Source of the DNA: Siderastrea siderea
Lineage: Eukaryota; Cnidaria; Anthozoa; Scleractinia; Rhizangiidae
Direction of reading: 5' to 3'
DNA length: 64,000 bases
Assembly (NCBI GenBank): GCA_964030785.1
Contig: OZ034968.1
Span: forward strand, 51,843,730-51,907,729
Shown: piece by piece, positions 1-10,250 of the stretch
Position numbering within the stretch: position 1 is the stretch's first letter
Layout: each line of letters starts with the position of its first letter
Position numbers and translations under genes: made by a program
Notes under the pieces: model-generated
Databases searched by the model: none
What the model was told of the DNA's origin: nothing
What the model saw: the letters and a program-made list of their open reading frames with translations, nothing else

Positions 1-1669
1 AGCTTGTTCAATACAGAACGCCTATATTTGCAAACTGAAAAGGAGGCTTTAGCAATTCTGTGGTCTTGTGAAAGGTTTCATGCTTACTTGTATGGCCGTG
101 AATTTGAACTAGTAACTGACCACAAACCCCTAGATTGTGTCTTCTCACCTAAATCCAAGACCTGTGCCAGGATTGAAAGATGGCTTGTTAGAATGCAACC
201 CTAACAATTTTCAGTTACGTACATCCCAGGCCCCAAGAGCATTGCGGATGCCTTGTATTGCCTGCTGCATCCAATTCCACCTTCAGCGGAAGAAGCCGAA
301 ATGGGAGACTGTAAAGTGGGTGGCCCAAGAGTCAATGCCTGTTGCCTTGACAACTCATGAAATTGAGAGAGCGTCAGAATATGACCCAGAACTACAAAGT
401 ATACGAGAACGTCTGTTGAATGGGAAGTGGTACGCCTTTGAATTCAAGGAGTATCTGCCTAGGCGAAGTGAGTTAACTGCCGTTGGAAAGCTTGTCCTTC
501 GTAGGAGTCGGATTGTGATACCAAAGCAACTTCATAGTCAGGTACTGGAGTTGGCACATGAAGGTCACCCTGGAATTGTATCAATGAAGTAACGTTTGCG
601 AACCAAACTGTGGTGGCCAGGTAATGATAAAGAAGTGGAGAGAGTTTGTAAGACTTGCCATGGCTGCCAGTTAAATGCACGACCATCCAAACCTGAGCCG
701 ATGACACGTACAGAATTGCCGTCTGCAGCCTGGGAGCATCTAGCAGCCGATCTGTTGGGTCCACTACCCTCTGGTGATTATATTTTCGTCATGGTGGAGG
801 ACTATTACAGCAGATTCTTCGAGAGGGAGTTTACCAAAACTACTACTGCTGAGAAGATTGTGTTCATGCTGTCCAAGATGTTTGTCACTCATGGTCTCCC
901 CTTGTCTTTTAAGGTTGACAACGGCCCACAGTTTGTCAGTGACCATTCCAGAAAGTACCTGGAAAAGAATGGAATTGAACACAGGAGGAAAAAATCCTTA
1001 TGGCCACAAGCAAATGGCTAAATTGAAAGACAAAACCGCAGTATCTTGAAATGCCTGCAAACTGCTCAAGCAGTGGGTTGAGACTGGAAATCTGAGATGG
1101 ATGACTTCTTAATGATGTATCATAGTACCCAACATTCTGCGACTGGTGTAAGCCCTGCAGAACTTTTGTTTGGAAGGCGAATTAGAACCAAATTACCACA
1201 GTTAAAAGAGTTTAGCATCGAAGACGAAGTGAGAGACTGTGACACTGAGAGGAAGGAGAAAGGAAAGGCGTAAGCAGACAGGAAAAGGAATGCACGTGAA
1301 AGTGAGATTCGAGAAGGTGATAAGATGTTACTGAGAAAGGAGAAAGGGAACAAACTGTCCGCGCTATTCAAACAATCTCCATTTACAGTTGTTCAGGAGA
1401 ATGGAAACACTGTCCTTGTAGAAGCGGATGGTGTACAATACCACAGGAATGTAACCCATGTGAAAAAGTATTTTGAGCCAGATGGTGTTCTTACTGCTGC
1501 CAGTAAGTCATCAGATTGTACAGAGAGCCAGAGAGTACCACATGGATCATCAGGTGATACCACTATGCGGCAAGGTGATTCTGCTACCTCACACCCATCT
1601 AGAGTCAAAAGATTACCAACCAGATTTCAAGATTATGTTCTTGGCTGTGTCCAGCTGAATCTAAAGTAG
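1..1669 (+). pseudogene. Ty3/gypsy pol remnant (RNase H, integrase, C-terminal tail)
   Basis: This is the 3' half of a Ty3/gypsy polyprotein of the K02A2.6-like sort common in invertebrate genomes. Frame 1 begins with the RNase H signature (EKEALAILWSCERF, then TDHKPL). After a frameshift near 200-300 the product continues in frame 2 with the integrase zinc region (HEGHPG, then CKTCHGC), the core (AADLLGPLP, KVDNGPQF) and the C-terminal GVSPAELLFGRR segment. The last part, ending at the TAG of 1667-1669, is a charged tail. Frame 2 has in-frame stops at 590-592, 1019-1021, 1079-1081 and 1271-1273; the third acidic residue region reads PQANG-stop-IERQN. The protein cannot be made intact. The 5' part of the element lies outside the window. 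Confidence 0.88.
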
Positions 1670-1890
1670 AACGGTTAGGGCTCGAGTTGGCGTTAAACTC
1701 TAATTGAACATAAGCTGTTGCATTGCTGTTGTGTTATATTAAGTATTTTTGGACTACATCACATTTTTACAGCTGTTGGGAGTGTTGAGATCGTGATAGA
1801 ACTTTCAGAAGGCATTCAAAGACATTTGCATGGATAATAAGATCATTTTGTTTCTTTTTTTTCTTCTTTTCAAACCAAGTAATATTTCAA

Positions 1891-2084
1891 AGAGTGGAGG
1901 AATGTAGTATCCGTGTGCGTTTAGTCTACCCTCCCCACCCCCCATGTTTGTAAATGCTGAGCATGTGCAATTCGTGCAATTAAATGTGTGTGAGTTTTGC
2001 ATTATGGCATGGTTTGGTTCAATCCTGTCGATTCGTGGTTAAATACGAATAATCTCTTGGTTCAGTCCGTGTATACTCAATACA
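1891..2084 (+). repeat. Probable polypurine tract and 3' LTR of the Ty3 element
   Basis: A purine run, AGAGTGGAGGAA (1891-1902), directly precedes TGTAGTATCC (1903). The stretch ending CAATACA at 2084 would give a short LTR with TGTA...TACA ends, the expected form for this family. The upstream LTR is outside the window, so neither length nor target duplication can be verified. Confidence 0.4.
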
Positions 2085-2135
2085 ACCCAATGCCAGAATT
2101 ATTAGTAAAAGCCATTTTGTATAGATTACACTCAC

Positions 2136-2404
2136 TCAGTCCTTCTTGTGCCTTCCCAATTCTTTGCGGGTGTCATCTAACTCATTCTGGATGTCCATCA
2201 ACTGGTCCTCCAACAATTCTTTTTTTTCCTTACACACCACACTAATACACTTTGGAGGCTTGTGCTGTTTGGTCTGTTTGCGTCCAAAGTGTGGATGCAG
2301 TGGAACTGTCCTCAAAGTTGGCTCTGGTGTTGAACAATCCCTCACAATCTGTGTTATCACCAGCTCGTCGTGTTGAGAAGAAATGCTCAAATTACTTTCT
2401 TTCT
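2136..2404 (-). CDS. Candidate terminal exon of an unknown gene
   Basis: An 85-90 residue open segment on the minus strand ends at a stop at 2136. It has coding-like composition, with a charged, probably coiled-coil C-terminus (KEKKELLEDQLMDIQNELDD). A possible splice acceptor (CTACAACAG) lies just upstream at 2405-2406, but its pyrimidine tract is poor. I do not recognise the family. A better-looking acceptor (TTTCATTTCTCTTAATACAG, around 2490) opens into frames that soon stop. This could be the last exon of the gene that owns the exon at 3361-3541, or a chance open frame. Confidence 0.3.
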
Positions 2405-3360
2405 CTGTTGTAGATGCTTTGTTTTGTTATTTTCTTTTCCTCCAGAGTTGTTGGAAACGTTCCTGGTTTTCTTTGCTGTATTAAGAGAAATGAAACAAAA
2501 AAGACTGAAGTGTTTCATCATGTTTTAGGCAAAAAACAACTTTAAATGGTGGAGGAAAAATAAGAGAAGGGAGAATACCAGATTGTATTTATTCTCAAGG
2601 AAAGTTTTCACTTCAGAAATTTGCACTTTCAGAAGATTTTTACCAAGAGAGTAGTGCAATTTTTTTTACTAGATGTGCAAAACATACAAATCCACTTTTG
2701 AAGTATCTACTGTTTCTTTGACATTAATTTGACTGTACATGTAAACTTTTGAATCCTAACCTCTCCTAAAGTTATAGTTCTTAACCCCATAGCAACTTCT
2801 TACCTAGATTATTTGTTTCTTTAAGTACTAGGGAACAAGTTGATCCTGTAGTCAGATGCAAAAAAAAGGTACCACTTTGCCCACAATATAGTGAACTTCG
2901 TCAAAGATTAGAGGTGCTGTGAAATATTACAAAGTTATCTCCGTATTTTTAATTAGGGAGGGACAACATCCAGGATCACCTTTTTAGTTTGAGACCTTTA
3001 TTCTAATTCAACCACATCAAGGAGGGAGTCAAAGCACTTACATCACTCTTTAATACTCTAACCAAGACATTTTAAATCCAACACAAAAAAAATTCACTGA
3101 CAACTGTACAAGGGCCCCCTCCACCCCCTACTCCCATGACCCTGGTGTCATAGCTCTATGACTTAAACATGCTTGGCAACAAGTTGGTCATGTGATGTTG
3201 TGGGCACCAAAGGTTTTTTCTGAGAACTACATTGCAGCCTCAACTGGAAACTGTGCAAGAAAGGCCTCTGGCACCCTGGGTAATCATGCAATCACTTGCA
3301 ATCAAAACTCTTGAAACTGCTGTGAATTTGTGATATGAAGTAAAGTTCAGCATAACATAC
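2405..3360. other. No gene seen
   Basis: AT-rich sequence with short A and T runs and a C-rich patch near 3114-3132. I see no coding or repeat structure I can support. Confidence 0.5.
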
Positions 3361-3541
3361 CATGGTTTTCTTCACTGTTGTCACTTTCTTCGCTATTATC
3401 GTTTTCTTGATAGTCTTTCCCAGAACCCTTTCTCTTTCTTTTCGTCTGTGGCTTTTTACCTGAATCATGATCCCCAGTAGTCTCAGGAAACTCATCAACA
3501 TCGCTGGCAGTGGTACCATGGCCAGTAACCTCATTTTCCAA
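3361..3541 (-). CDS. Candidate internal exon, acidic and lysine-rich
   Basis: On the minus strand an open segment is bounded by an acceptor AG (3542-3543, GATGACCAG) and a good donor (ATG|GTATGT, at 3360-3359). It encodes a hydrophilic, low-complexity peptide: acidic at first (DVDEFPETTGDHD), then a basic patch resembling a nuclear localisation signal (KKPQTKRKRKGSG), then a Ser/Glu/Asn-rich end. No domain is recognisable. Splice-site agreement and composition argue for an exon of a host or transposon gene; nothing in the sequence gives its function. Confidence 0.4.
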
Positions 3542-4047
3542 CTGGTCATCCGAGAGACCAAAACATTACCAGTATACTAAAATTAAGAAGTTACCAGAAA
3601 TGTCTTATTTCCCTCAAGATGATGGGTGGCGAATGGTACCCAGAAAATCCTGGGTCTCGGAAAATTTTGGTCCGATCTGGAAATCTTGGAAGCCTTTTTG
3701 ATAAGTCAAGAAGTCTTGTTTTTTGTATTTCTTTGTGTCTCGGGGTCTTTGGCCGCAAGGTCTCGGGGTCTCGGATTTTTTATTTCAGCCGAGGGTCTCG
3801 GTCAAAATGTATCGTTGTGAGTGAGGAAAGTCAGTGTCGCACAGCCCGTTCGTTACATTCTACTTACTCTAGTCGGTCTTTGGAAGGAAGGCCTGAGGAG
3901 AGAAATGGTTGTCTCAAATGGCACGCATGCCCATTTGATCAGGTTTCTGCTGACAATAACAATACGCTCATCATGAAGTTTCAGACGCCATATTGAAATC
4001 GCTTGAAATCGTGTGGATTTGAAAAGTGTGTACGATCGTAGTATTTG
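3542..4047. other. Non-coding stretch with repeated GGTCTCGG words
   Basis: The word GGTCTCGG or GTCTCGG recurs several times between about 3651 and 3805. No gene model is supported. Confidence 0.4.
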
Positions 4048-4078
4048 GAATATACGGGCGTGACACGCCAGTATATTC
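4048..4078. repeat. 31-bp near-perfect palindrome
   Basis: Arms GAATATACGGGCGTG and CACGCCAGTATATTC are inverted copies with one mismatch and a single central base. A smaller palindrome, TACGATCGTA, lies at 4031-4040. Confidence 0.8.
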
Positions 4079-4204
4079 AGTCATGGTGAAGAATTTTAAA
4101 CTCTTGTCGTATCAATACTCTTAAAATACAAACTTAAAAACAATAGGTTTTTTTTCTTACCGTGTTAGTCTGATGTTTTGTGCTCTTTGATCTTTGTAGC
4201 ACTT

Positions 4205-4450
4205 CACATTCGTTAGTCTTGTGCTGTGTTGTGTTCTTGGGTAAGACACTTCACTAGCTCTCACAGTGCCTCTCTCAACACTGGAGTGTAAATAAGTCAT
4301 GGTAGCGGTGATCTGTCAGGAAAATACAAAAAAAAGTGATGGGCGGCAACCTGGGATGAACTGAAATTCCATTCACGGGGGAAGTAGCAAATTTGCCAAT
4401 GCGTTTCATGTTAGGCCACTTGGCACATGAAGACTTTACTTTCATGTCAC
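4205..4450 (+). repeat. Probable relic of a dispersed SINE-like repeat
   Basis: The order CTTGGGTAAGACACTT, then CACAGTGCCTCTCTC, then GGAGTGTAAAT, then GGGGGAAGTAGCAA resembles a repeat I recall as frequent in coral genomes, here considerably diverged. The assignment is from memory of the pattern; a repeat-library search would settle it. Confidence 0.35.
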
Positions 4451-5395
4451 ATGTTACTGGCTATATCTGTGTGGAAGTCTTAGAGATCGCCCTCTGGAGG
4501 TTATTGCACCATTGTCTTCTCCGACTGTCATTTCTGTGGTGGATTCTTTCGTGGGAATTCGGCTTAATTCTGTCACACACTGATGATAAATAACTTCACT
4601 GATCTCCAAATGAAAGTCATCCTCAACGTAACTGATGGAGTCATCTGCTGTTAGCTCACATACAACTTGATCCAACTTGACCATACTGGTAAACTCATGC
4701 TGAAACAGGAAACAGTCCTCTGAATCTAGTATGTGTGCATTTTTCCTGCACTTGGTTGGTGTGGTCTCCAGTCCTGCGCCAACATTCCAAGCAAAAACAT
4801 TCCAGAAGCCCAACCATCGTGTGACACCAGAAGGGTGGATCCTTTTCCAAGAAATACATTTTGTTTTGTTACGTAACGGGAGACAGGATTCAGAATCTTT
4901 CACACTGCCTTCATTTCTGCGAGAGATGTCATCATCATCGCTTTCACTACTGCTCGACTCTTGCAATATAATGTTGTTCCTTATCTCCGGGAGGCAAGAA
5001 GAAGGGTTGCGGTGAGTGTTTGATGGCCATACGCAGAAATAGGAAGGGTTCCGGGAATATCCTTTGTAAACTTAGCTCTTACTGAGAGCTGTCGTGTTGC
5101 CTTCCCATACATGTGGACCCACTTTCTCAGCTCAGGCACCTCTTCGCTAGTTTGGTGATGTTTTATTGGCCATGGGATTTTTGGTAAATCTCCAAAGCTA
5201 ACCATGCCTTCTGGAACCTTATAGTAAGATCTTCGGTTTGTGAAATAGATGAGGCCACACTATGTCGTTCTCTTCACTGTTTCTTCTACTGCAGCAGGAA
5301 ATTGATGAGCGTACTGCAGGACAGAAGTAACATCATATACCTATCTCATTCTTGAGTTGAAGTGCTCTACAGTAAGGGTAACCAGTGATTTTGGG

Positions 5396-6014
5396 CAAAT
5401 GTGACGAACATATGTTGTATCAACAGACTGTATTTGACCTTGTATAGACTTTAAAGCTTCCAATGTCATCCTTGTGCTATGAACAGTCTTTGAAGAGAGT
5501 ACATCATGAGGTCCTTCCACTGTTGCTCTTCCACTGGCATTGATCTTTGCCTTGTTCATGGCTGCTTCGAAGTAGTGTGTAGCACCTACCATAAGATGAC
5601 TTGGGGTAGAAATTGACATGGAGCACAAATGAATTCCACGAGAATACAATGTTCTCACCCGCTGCGAGAAGTTTGCCATTGACCCAGTTGGCCATATAAG
5701 CTTTAGCGCCCCAGCTCCAGTGTCGGTTACAAAAAGTGAATCGCCCTCGGCAGGTAAATCTGTTGGTTGAAGAAATGATGCCGTTTTCTCACAGCCATCA
5801 CTTGGTGTTTCTCCTCCTGAGCTGATTACATACTCTGCAGAATTACCATCACCGAGTCTTCCAATCTTGCGAGCGTTGACATCAGTGAAGTAAACGTCCC
5901 CTGAGTGGAGAACAGTTAAGCTGCATGGTCTGCTGCAGGTTGTGGTATTGTTGTCAACCAGCTTAACATATGTTGGCTCCCCATTTTCCACAACAGTGTC
6001 AATCATATAGATTC
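5396..6014. repeat. Tandem duplication, copy 1 (619 bp)
   Basis: This unit is repeated directly in 6015-6633. I find three base differences: two about 14 bases apart near 5463-5480, and one near 5663. Both copies start CAAATGTGACG and end ATAGATTC. Confidence 0.92.
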
Positions 6015-6633
6015 CAAATGTGACGAACATATGTTGTATCAACAGACTGTATTTGACCTTGTATAGACTTTAAAGCTTCCAACGTCATCCTTGTGCTACG
6101 AACAGTCTTTGAAGAGAGTACATCATGAGGTCCTTCCACTGTTGCTCTTCCACTGGCATTGATCTTTGCCTTGTTCATGGCTGCTTCGAAGTAGTGTGTA
6201 GCACCTACCATAAGATGACTTGGGGTAGAAATTGACATGGAGCACAAATGAATTCCACGAGAATACAATGTTCTCACCCGCTGCAAGAAGTTTGCCATTG
6301 ACCCAGTTGGCCATATAAGCTTTAGCGCCCCAGCTCCAGTGTCGGTTACAAAAAGTGAATCGCCCTCGGCAGGTAAATCTGTTGGTTGAAGAAATGATGC
6401 CGTTTTCTCACAGCCATCACTTGGTGTTTCTCCTCCTGAGCTGATTACATACTCTGCAGAATTACCATCACCGAGTCTTCCAATCTTGCGAGCGTTGACA
6501 TCAGTGAAGTAAACGTCCCCTGAGTGGAGAACAGTTAAGCTGCATGGTCTGCTGCAGGTTGTGGTATTGTTGTCAACCAGCTTAACATATGTTGGCTCCC
6601 CATTTTCCACAACAGTGTCAATCATATAGATTC
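6015..6633. repeat. Tandem duplication, copy 2 (619 bp)
   Basis: Direct, adjacent, nearly identical copy of 5396-6014. After this copy the sequence continues into the unique upstream coding part (CACCATCATCC), so it is the copy joined to the original 5' side of the pseudogene. Confidence 0.92.
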
Positions 6634-6960
6634 CACCATCATCCTGAGAATCAGCCACGTAGAGATCACACGACTCTTTACTGTAGGCCAAACCTGTGTT
6701 GCACGCCTTTCTGGCCATAGTGATGAATAGCTCGACAACTCGGTTTAGCTGTGCTCGAGTGAAGAGGAGGAAACTTTCAAAATTGTTGCAAAATCACGCT
6801 GTGATACATACAGATGGTCACGTTCTTTGTCGGCAGTTCTGCCACTAAACTCGTGTCCATCCTATCCCTTCCTCTTAATGCAGCGTCAGTGACAACAGCT
6901 TTAAGCTCTTCTGAACAAGACGAGTAAAGTCGCGCCATCCGCAGCTTATGAACATAAAAC

Positions 6961-7919
6961 AGTGAATAATGCAGTTGAATTTGTTACTGAAGACGGCTAT
7001 GGTACAAACAAAATCAAAGGCCACCAGAGGCAATTGAAAGTACACCTGCCAACACATAGGAGAAAAAAGGAGCATTTTGCCTCATATCGCGGAATTCATT
7101 TGGTGCTATGTCAATTGACGTCAATTGTTCTGGGTATTTTAAAAGGATGTTGCTAGTGTTAATAACATCGATTAATTCACGCAGATGGATTAACATGAAT
7201 ATTAAGGATTGTTTTCTTTTTGCGAATTGAACATTTGTCATGTTGTAAAGACGAGTATTAGAAACAACACTTCGTCATTTAAGAAGCAAAGACGTTTAAA
7301 CCAATGTCTGCCTAATGAAATGAACAAATCTCAATCATCTTTCAATAGTGGTTTGCAAACTGCATCTGGTGGGGTCGATGCATCTTGCATGCAGAAGATT
7401 GGTCATGAATTCGAAAAATTCTAAATGGGTTAATCACGGTGGTTTCACCATGTAGCCAGGTTGCTCTATTGAAGTTTGCCCCACATGTAACCAAGTTCAA
7501 GCCACAGTTAAACAAGTTCGCCTCCAAAGTCGATCGAGTCCCCCCCTCCCCCACAATCGAGCAAGCTTTTAGTTCATAAAAAGATTGTTGTGAATGATTG
7601 TCACGTTTGTGGGGCCACTGCGGGGATCTCAGTGCGAGCGAAATAGGGCAGAGTGCACTTTGTACTCTCCCCAGATTTCGCCTTCTTTGAGAAAACAAGA
7701 TGGCGGCCCCTCAAACTCGATCAATCATGACAGCCATTCGGAAAAAGACTGTGAATAGTCTAACAATAGTATACAAAGGAATGGGTACATCGGGTGTTCG
7801 ATAAAGTTATTGTTGTTCATAGCTTTTATTAGGTATTTTGGCTCCTAAAGGAGCCATTTTGGTGTAGGACCTGTAGAGTTCAATGTCAGGTGCTAGGCTT
7901 GACCTACAGGACTTTTGGT
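6961..7919. other. No gene seen
   Basis: Open frames here are short and overlap on both strands without recognisable motifs. Nothing further is supported. Confidence 0.4.
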
Positions 7920-8880
7920 TTACTCTTCTACTGGGCCATAAAGATAGGCACATGCCCTCAAGAGCTGGTTCGCCGTCTTCGCCTCTGTTCTGTATGAGTC
8001 CCAAAGGTGGAAGACCTTGGACTGGAGCTCTCTGTATGCTTTCCTCTGGTGCTGCTGCAACTTCTCTGACACGAGCCTGATCTGCAGGGATGCAAGCTTC
8101 GCTTCCTCGTGAAGCAGCTGGACCATCCTGCCATATAATGATAAGTTGGACCTCCCTTGGGCATGTCTGCCATTGCATTGTGCCAGCCTTCAACATCGTT
8201 GTTCATCTGCACAGAATGGCTGAACACACACACACCAGCTAGTGTGGAGATAGTTATCCACGTACTGTTGACATGTTCTACAAAACCATTGTAAGGACTC
8301 TGTTGCGGCATCTCGCTTCAACTGATTGAACATTGGTACAATCTCATCTTCTGGCAGGATGAACTTCCACAGCAGTGAAAAAAGTACCATGGTCGGTAGT
8401 GTACGCTGTCTGCAGGCCAATTTCATTTATCTATAAATAAGTAGAGACCGAAAATAAGTAAGCCGGTTTCATTGGTAAAACCTATTTCAACAACCCCTTT
8501 TCCAATGTTTATACAATGTTCAGTTACAGGTTTGCAATTATCGTAAACCTCAGTTAAATTTGAATGGAAAATAGAGTATAAGAAAAATTGCTAACATACC
8601 TTTCTCCACAGTGCTTCTGTGTAGTGAAACAGACACCATGACTGAAGTCAACATTCAGCATCAGATCTCGTAGCTTCACACTGCCATCTCGTAGTCTACA
8701 TGTAGGGTGATCTTCACAACTGGCGGGACAGGAAGCATCTCCAGAACTGCTTTTACGACAGCTCTGTAGAGGACTGGTTTCATGACAGTTCTGTAGTCTT
8801 TGGTCTTTTTCTGCGGTCGTACTTGTGTCCCTAAAACTCTCATAAAAAAACACAACAATTCTTCGGTCGGATGGCACACT
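7920..8880 (-). pseudogene. Mutator-like (MULE) transposase remnant
   Basis: Two coding blocks on the minus strand fit a cnidarian MULE family. The upstream block (about 8880-8600) has AVVKAVLEMLPVPPVVKITL, then HVDYEMAVW (the acidic catalytic neighbourhood), then a frame reading LFHYTEALWRK that stops at a donor-like AAAG|GTATGT near 8600. The downstream block (about 8430-7920) has LQTAYTTDHGTF, EEIVPMFNQLKRDAA-like sequence, NNDVEGWHN and ends LLRACAYLYGPVEE. At least three frameshifts join the pieces, for example near 8380, 8290 and 8130. It would have cut and joined DNA at element ends; this copy cannot. The SWIM/zinc part of the family is not visible. Confidence 0.7.
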
Positions 8881-9979
8881 GCCAGTTAGTGTTGTTGCCC
8901 CGCCTTCGTTTGACATTGTAAGTGAAACCACGACTGTCTACAAGTTATGGTTTACCCCGGTTAGTGGAGTCCTCCATAATCTTGAACTCCAGATGGAGAC
9001 TGTCCTCCTAAGGCTGGGGAACAGGTTTGGCATGGACAATTCGTTGGTAGCAATGGCTTCAGAAGGTAAGGAGAGGGCTGGCAACTCCTGAGAAAAAAAG
9101 GCTTTAGTCACATTTTCGTATCAATAAGAACAATTTTGCTGAAATTGAAGCCTATCCAAGTTTTAAGAATCCTACAGTTTTTGATCATGAAATTGAACTT
9201 ACCAAAGTTGCATCGACGTTAAACTCAACGGTTTTACACAATAGACAGCTTACACAGTAGACTTCTCAACTCCTGAATGCTAATAAAATTCAAACACTCG
9301 CTTGTGAATATGGTTCTGCTAAAATGCACTTTGTTTGTTTTGATCTCTCAAACTCCCAATTGATAAATCCTTGCCAGTAGCAGCGCTTCACTATGGATTT
9401 GTGAGCGATAACTATCGGGCAGTGTTCTCCCTAGATTTTTCCTCAACAGGTAAAGGAGTTTTCCAAGCCGGTAAAGAAATAATGTGGATCTCAGCCACCT
9501 TCTTAATGTCAGAGTAAAACAATAGGAATAAAAGGAAAAGGGTGTTTTTATTGTTTTGGAAGTGCATCCAGGCTTAAGAAAAAACTTTGAAACTAAGTGT
9601 TAATTAAGAGCGTCTGTCAATGAACACCCTTAGAATCTTCATGCAGATTAGAAGAACAAGTTTTTCTCGTATTTACAAGATCAAATGTGTATGTCATAGT
9701 CTTAAACTAACATTTAGGATTTATGTCAAAACTACACTCAGCTGGTCATTTACAAAGTTGCGCATTTAGTTTAACAGTTACTGAAGGGAATACTATCACA
9801 CATGCAGATATTCACGTTTGTTTTCTGCTCTCTCAGGAACTCTTTCACGTCTTTTAGCTGATGAAAATTAGACCAGAAGTAAAAAGAAAACACAAAAAGT
9901 TAGATTAATCGGCTCTGAACACGTTTCTTAATAGAGAGTTCCTTGATCAATTGACTTGGATAAAGCTTGGATACAACTC
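8881..9979. other. No gene seen
   Basis: AT-rich. The stretch around 9421-9480 has words seen in coral repeats but no open frame or terminal repeats I can define. Confidence 0.4.
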
Positions 9980-10190
9980 TTAATCATCTTCATCAGCAAA
10001 GTCTGACTCATAAGCTTCATCAGAACTGTCTGCGATGTCATCAGGACAAACATTCAGCAATGATAGGATTTCATCGACCTCTTCAACGCCATCCTGGATG
10101 ACATGTGCTGAGGGTAATTCTTTCCCTTCAGGGGCGGCTTCAGAAGCTGCTGCTGAGTGACGTCTTCGTTTCTTTCTTCCTCAGCTAAGG
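9980..10190 (-). CDS. Candidate acidic C-terminal exon beside the hAT-derived gene
   Basis: The minus strand has a 65-residue open segment from a basic start (RKKRRRH) to a very acidic end (SDEAYESDFADEDD) with a TAA at 9980-9982. Possible acceptors (CCTTAG, CTGAG) lie at its upstream edge near 10190. It sits 60 bases beyond the end of the hAT-derived frame on the same strand, so it may be its last exon. No domain is recognised. Confidence 0.4.
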
Positions 10191-10250
10191 AAATTGTGTC
10201 CACCTTAAGTTTGGAAAAATCACAGGTAAGACACCCAGTAATGTGGAATT

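Larger units (their letters stand above)
4454..6960 (-). pseudogene. NHL-repeat protein pseudogene with internal duplication
   Basis: The minus strand encodes the remains of a protein with NHL/beta-propeller-like strands. From the N-terminal side (about 6920) it reads a segment with DHLYVSQRDF, then DLYVADSQDDGGIYMID, GDVYFTDVNARKIGRL and DSLFVTDTGAGALKLI. A C-terminal region follows with TVEHFNSRMR, a conserved block around LPKIPWP and a serine/aspartate-rich tail (SSSSESDDDD). It matches a multi-copy invertebrate family of unknown role. Breaks include a frameshift near 6760-6800, in-frame TAG codons at 5341-5343 and 5260-5262, and a frameshift near 4985-5030. The 619-bp duplication repeats most of the NHL region and creates a premature end after the first copy. 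Confidence 0.6.

Noticed and set aside
7342..7698. 118-codon minus-strand open frame
   Set aside because: No motif, Cys and Arg arrangement not family-like, and no splice partners.
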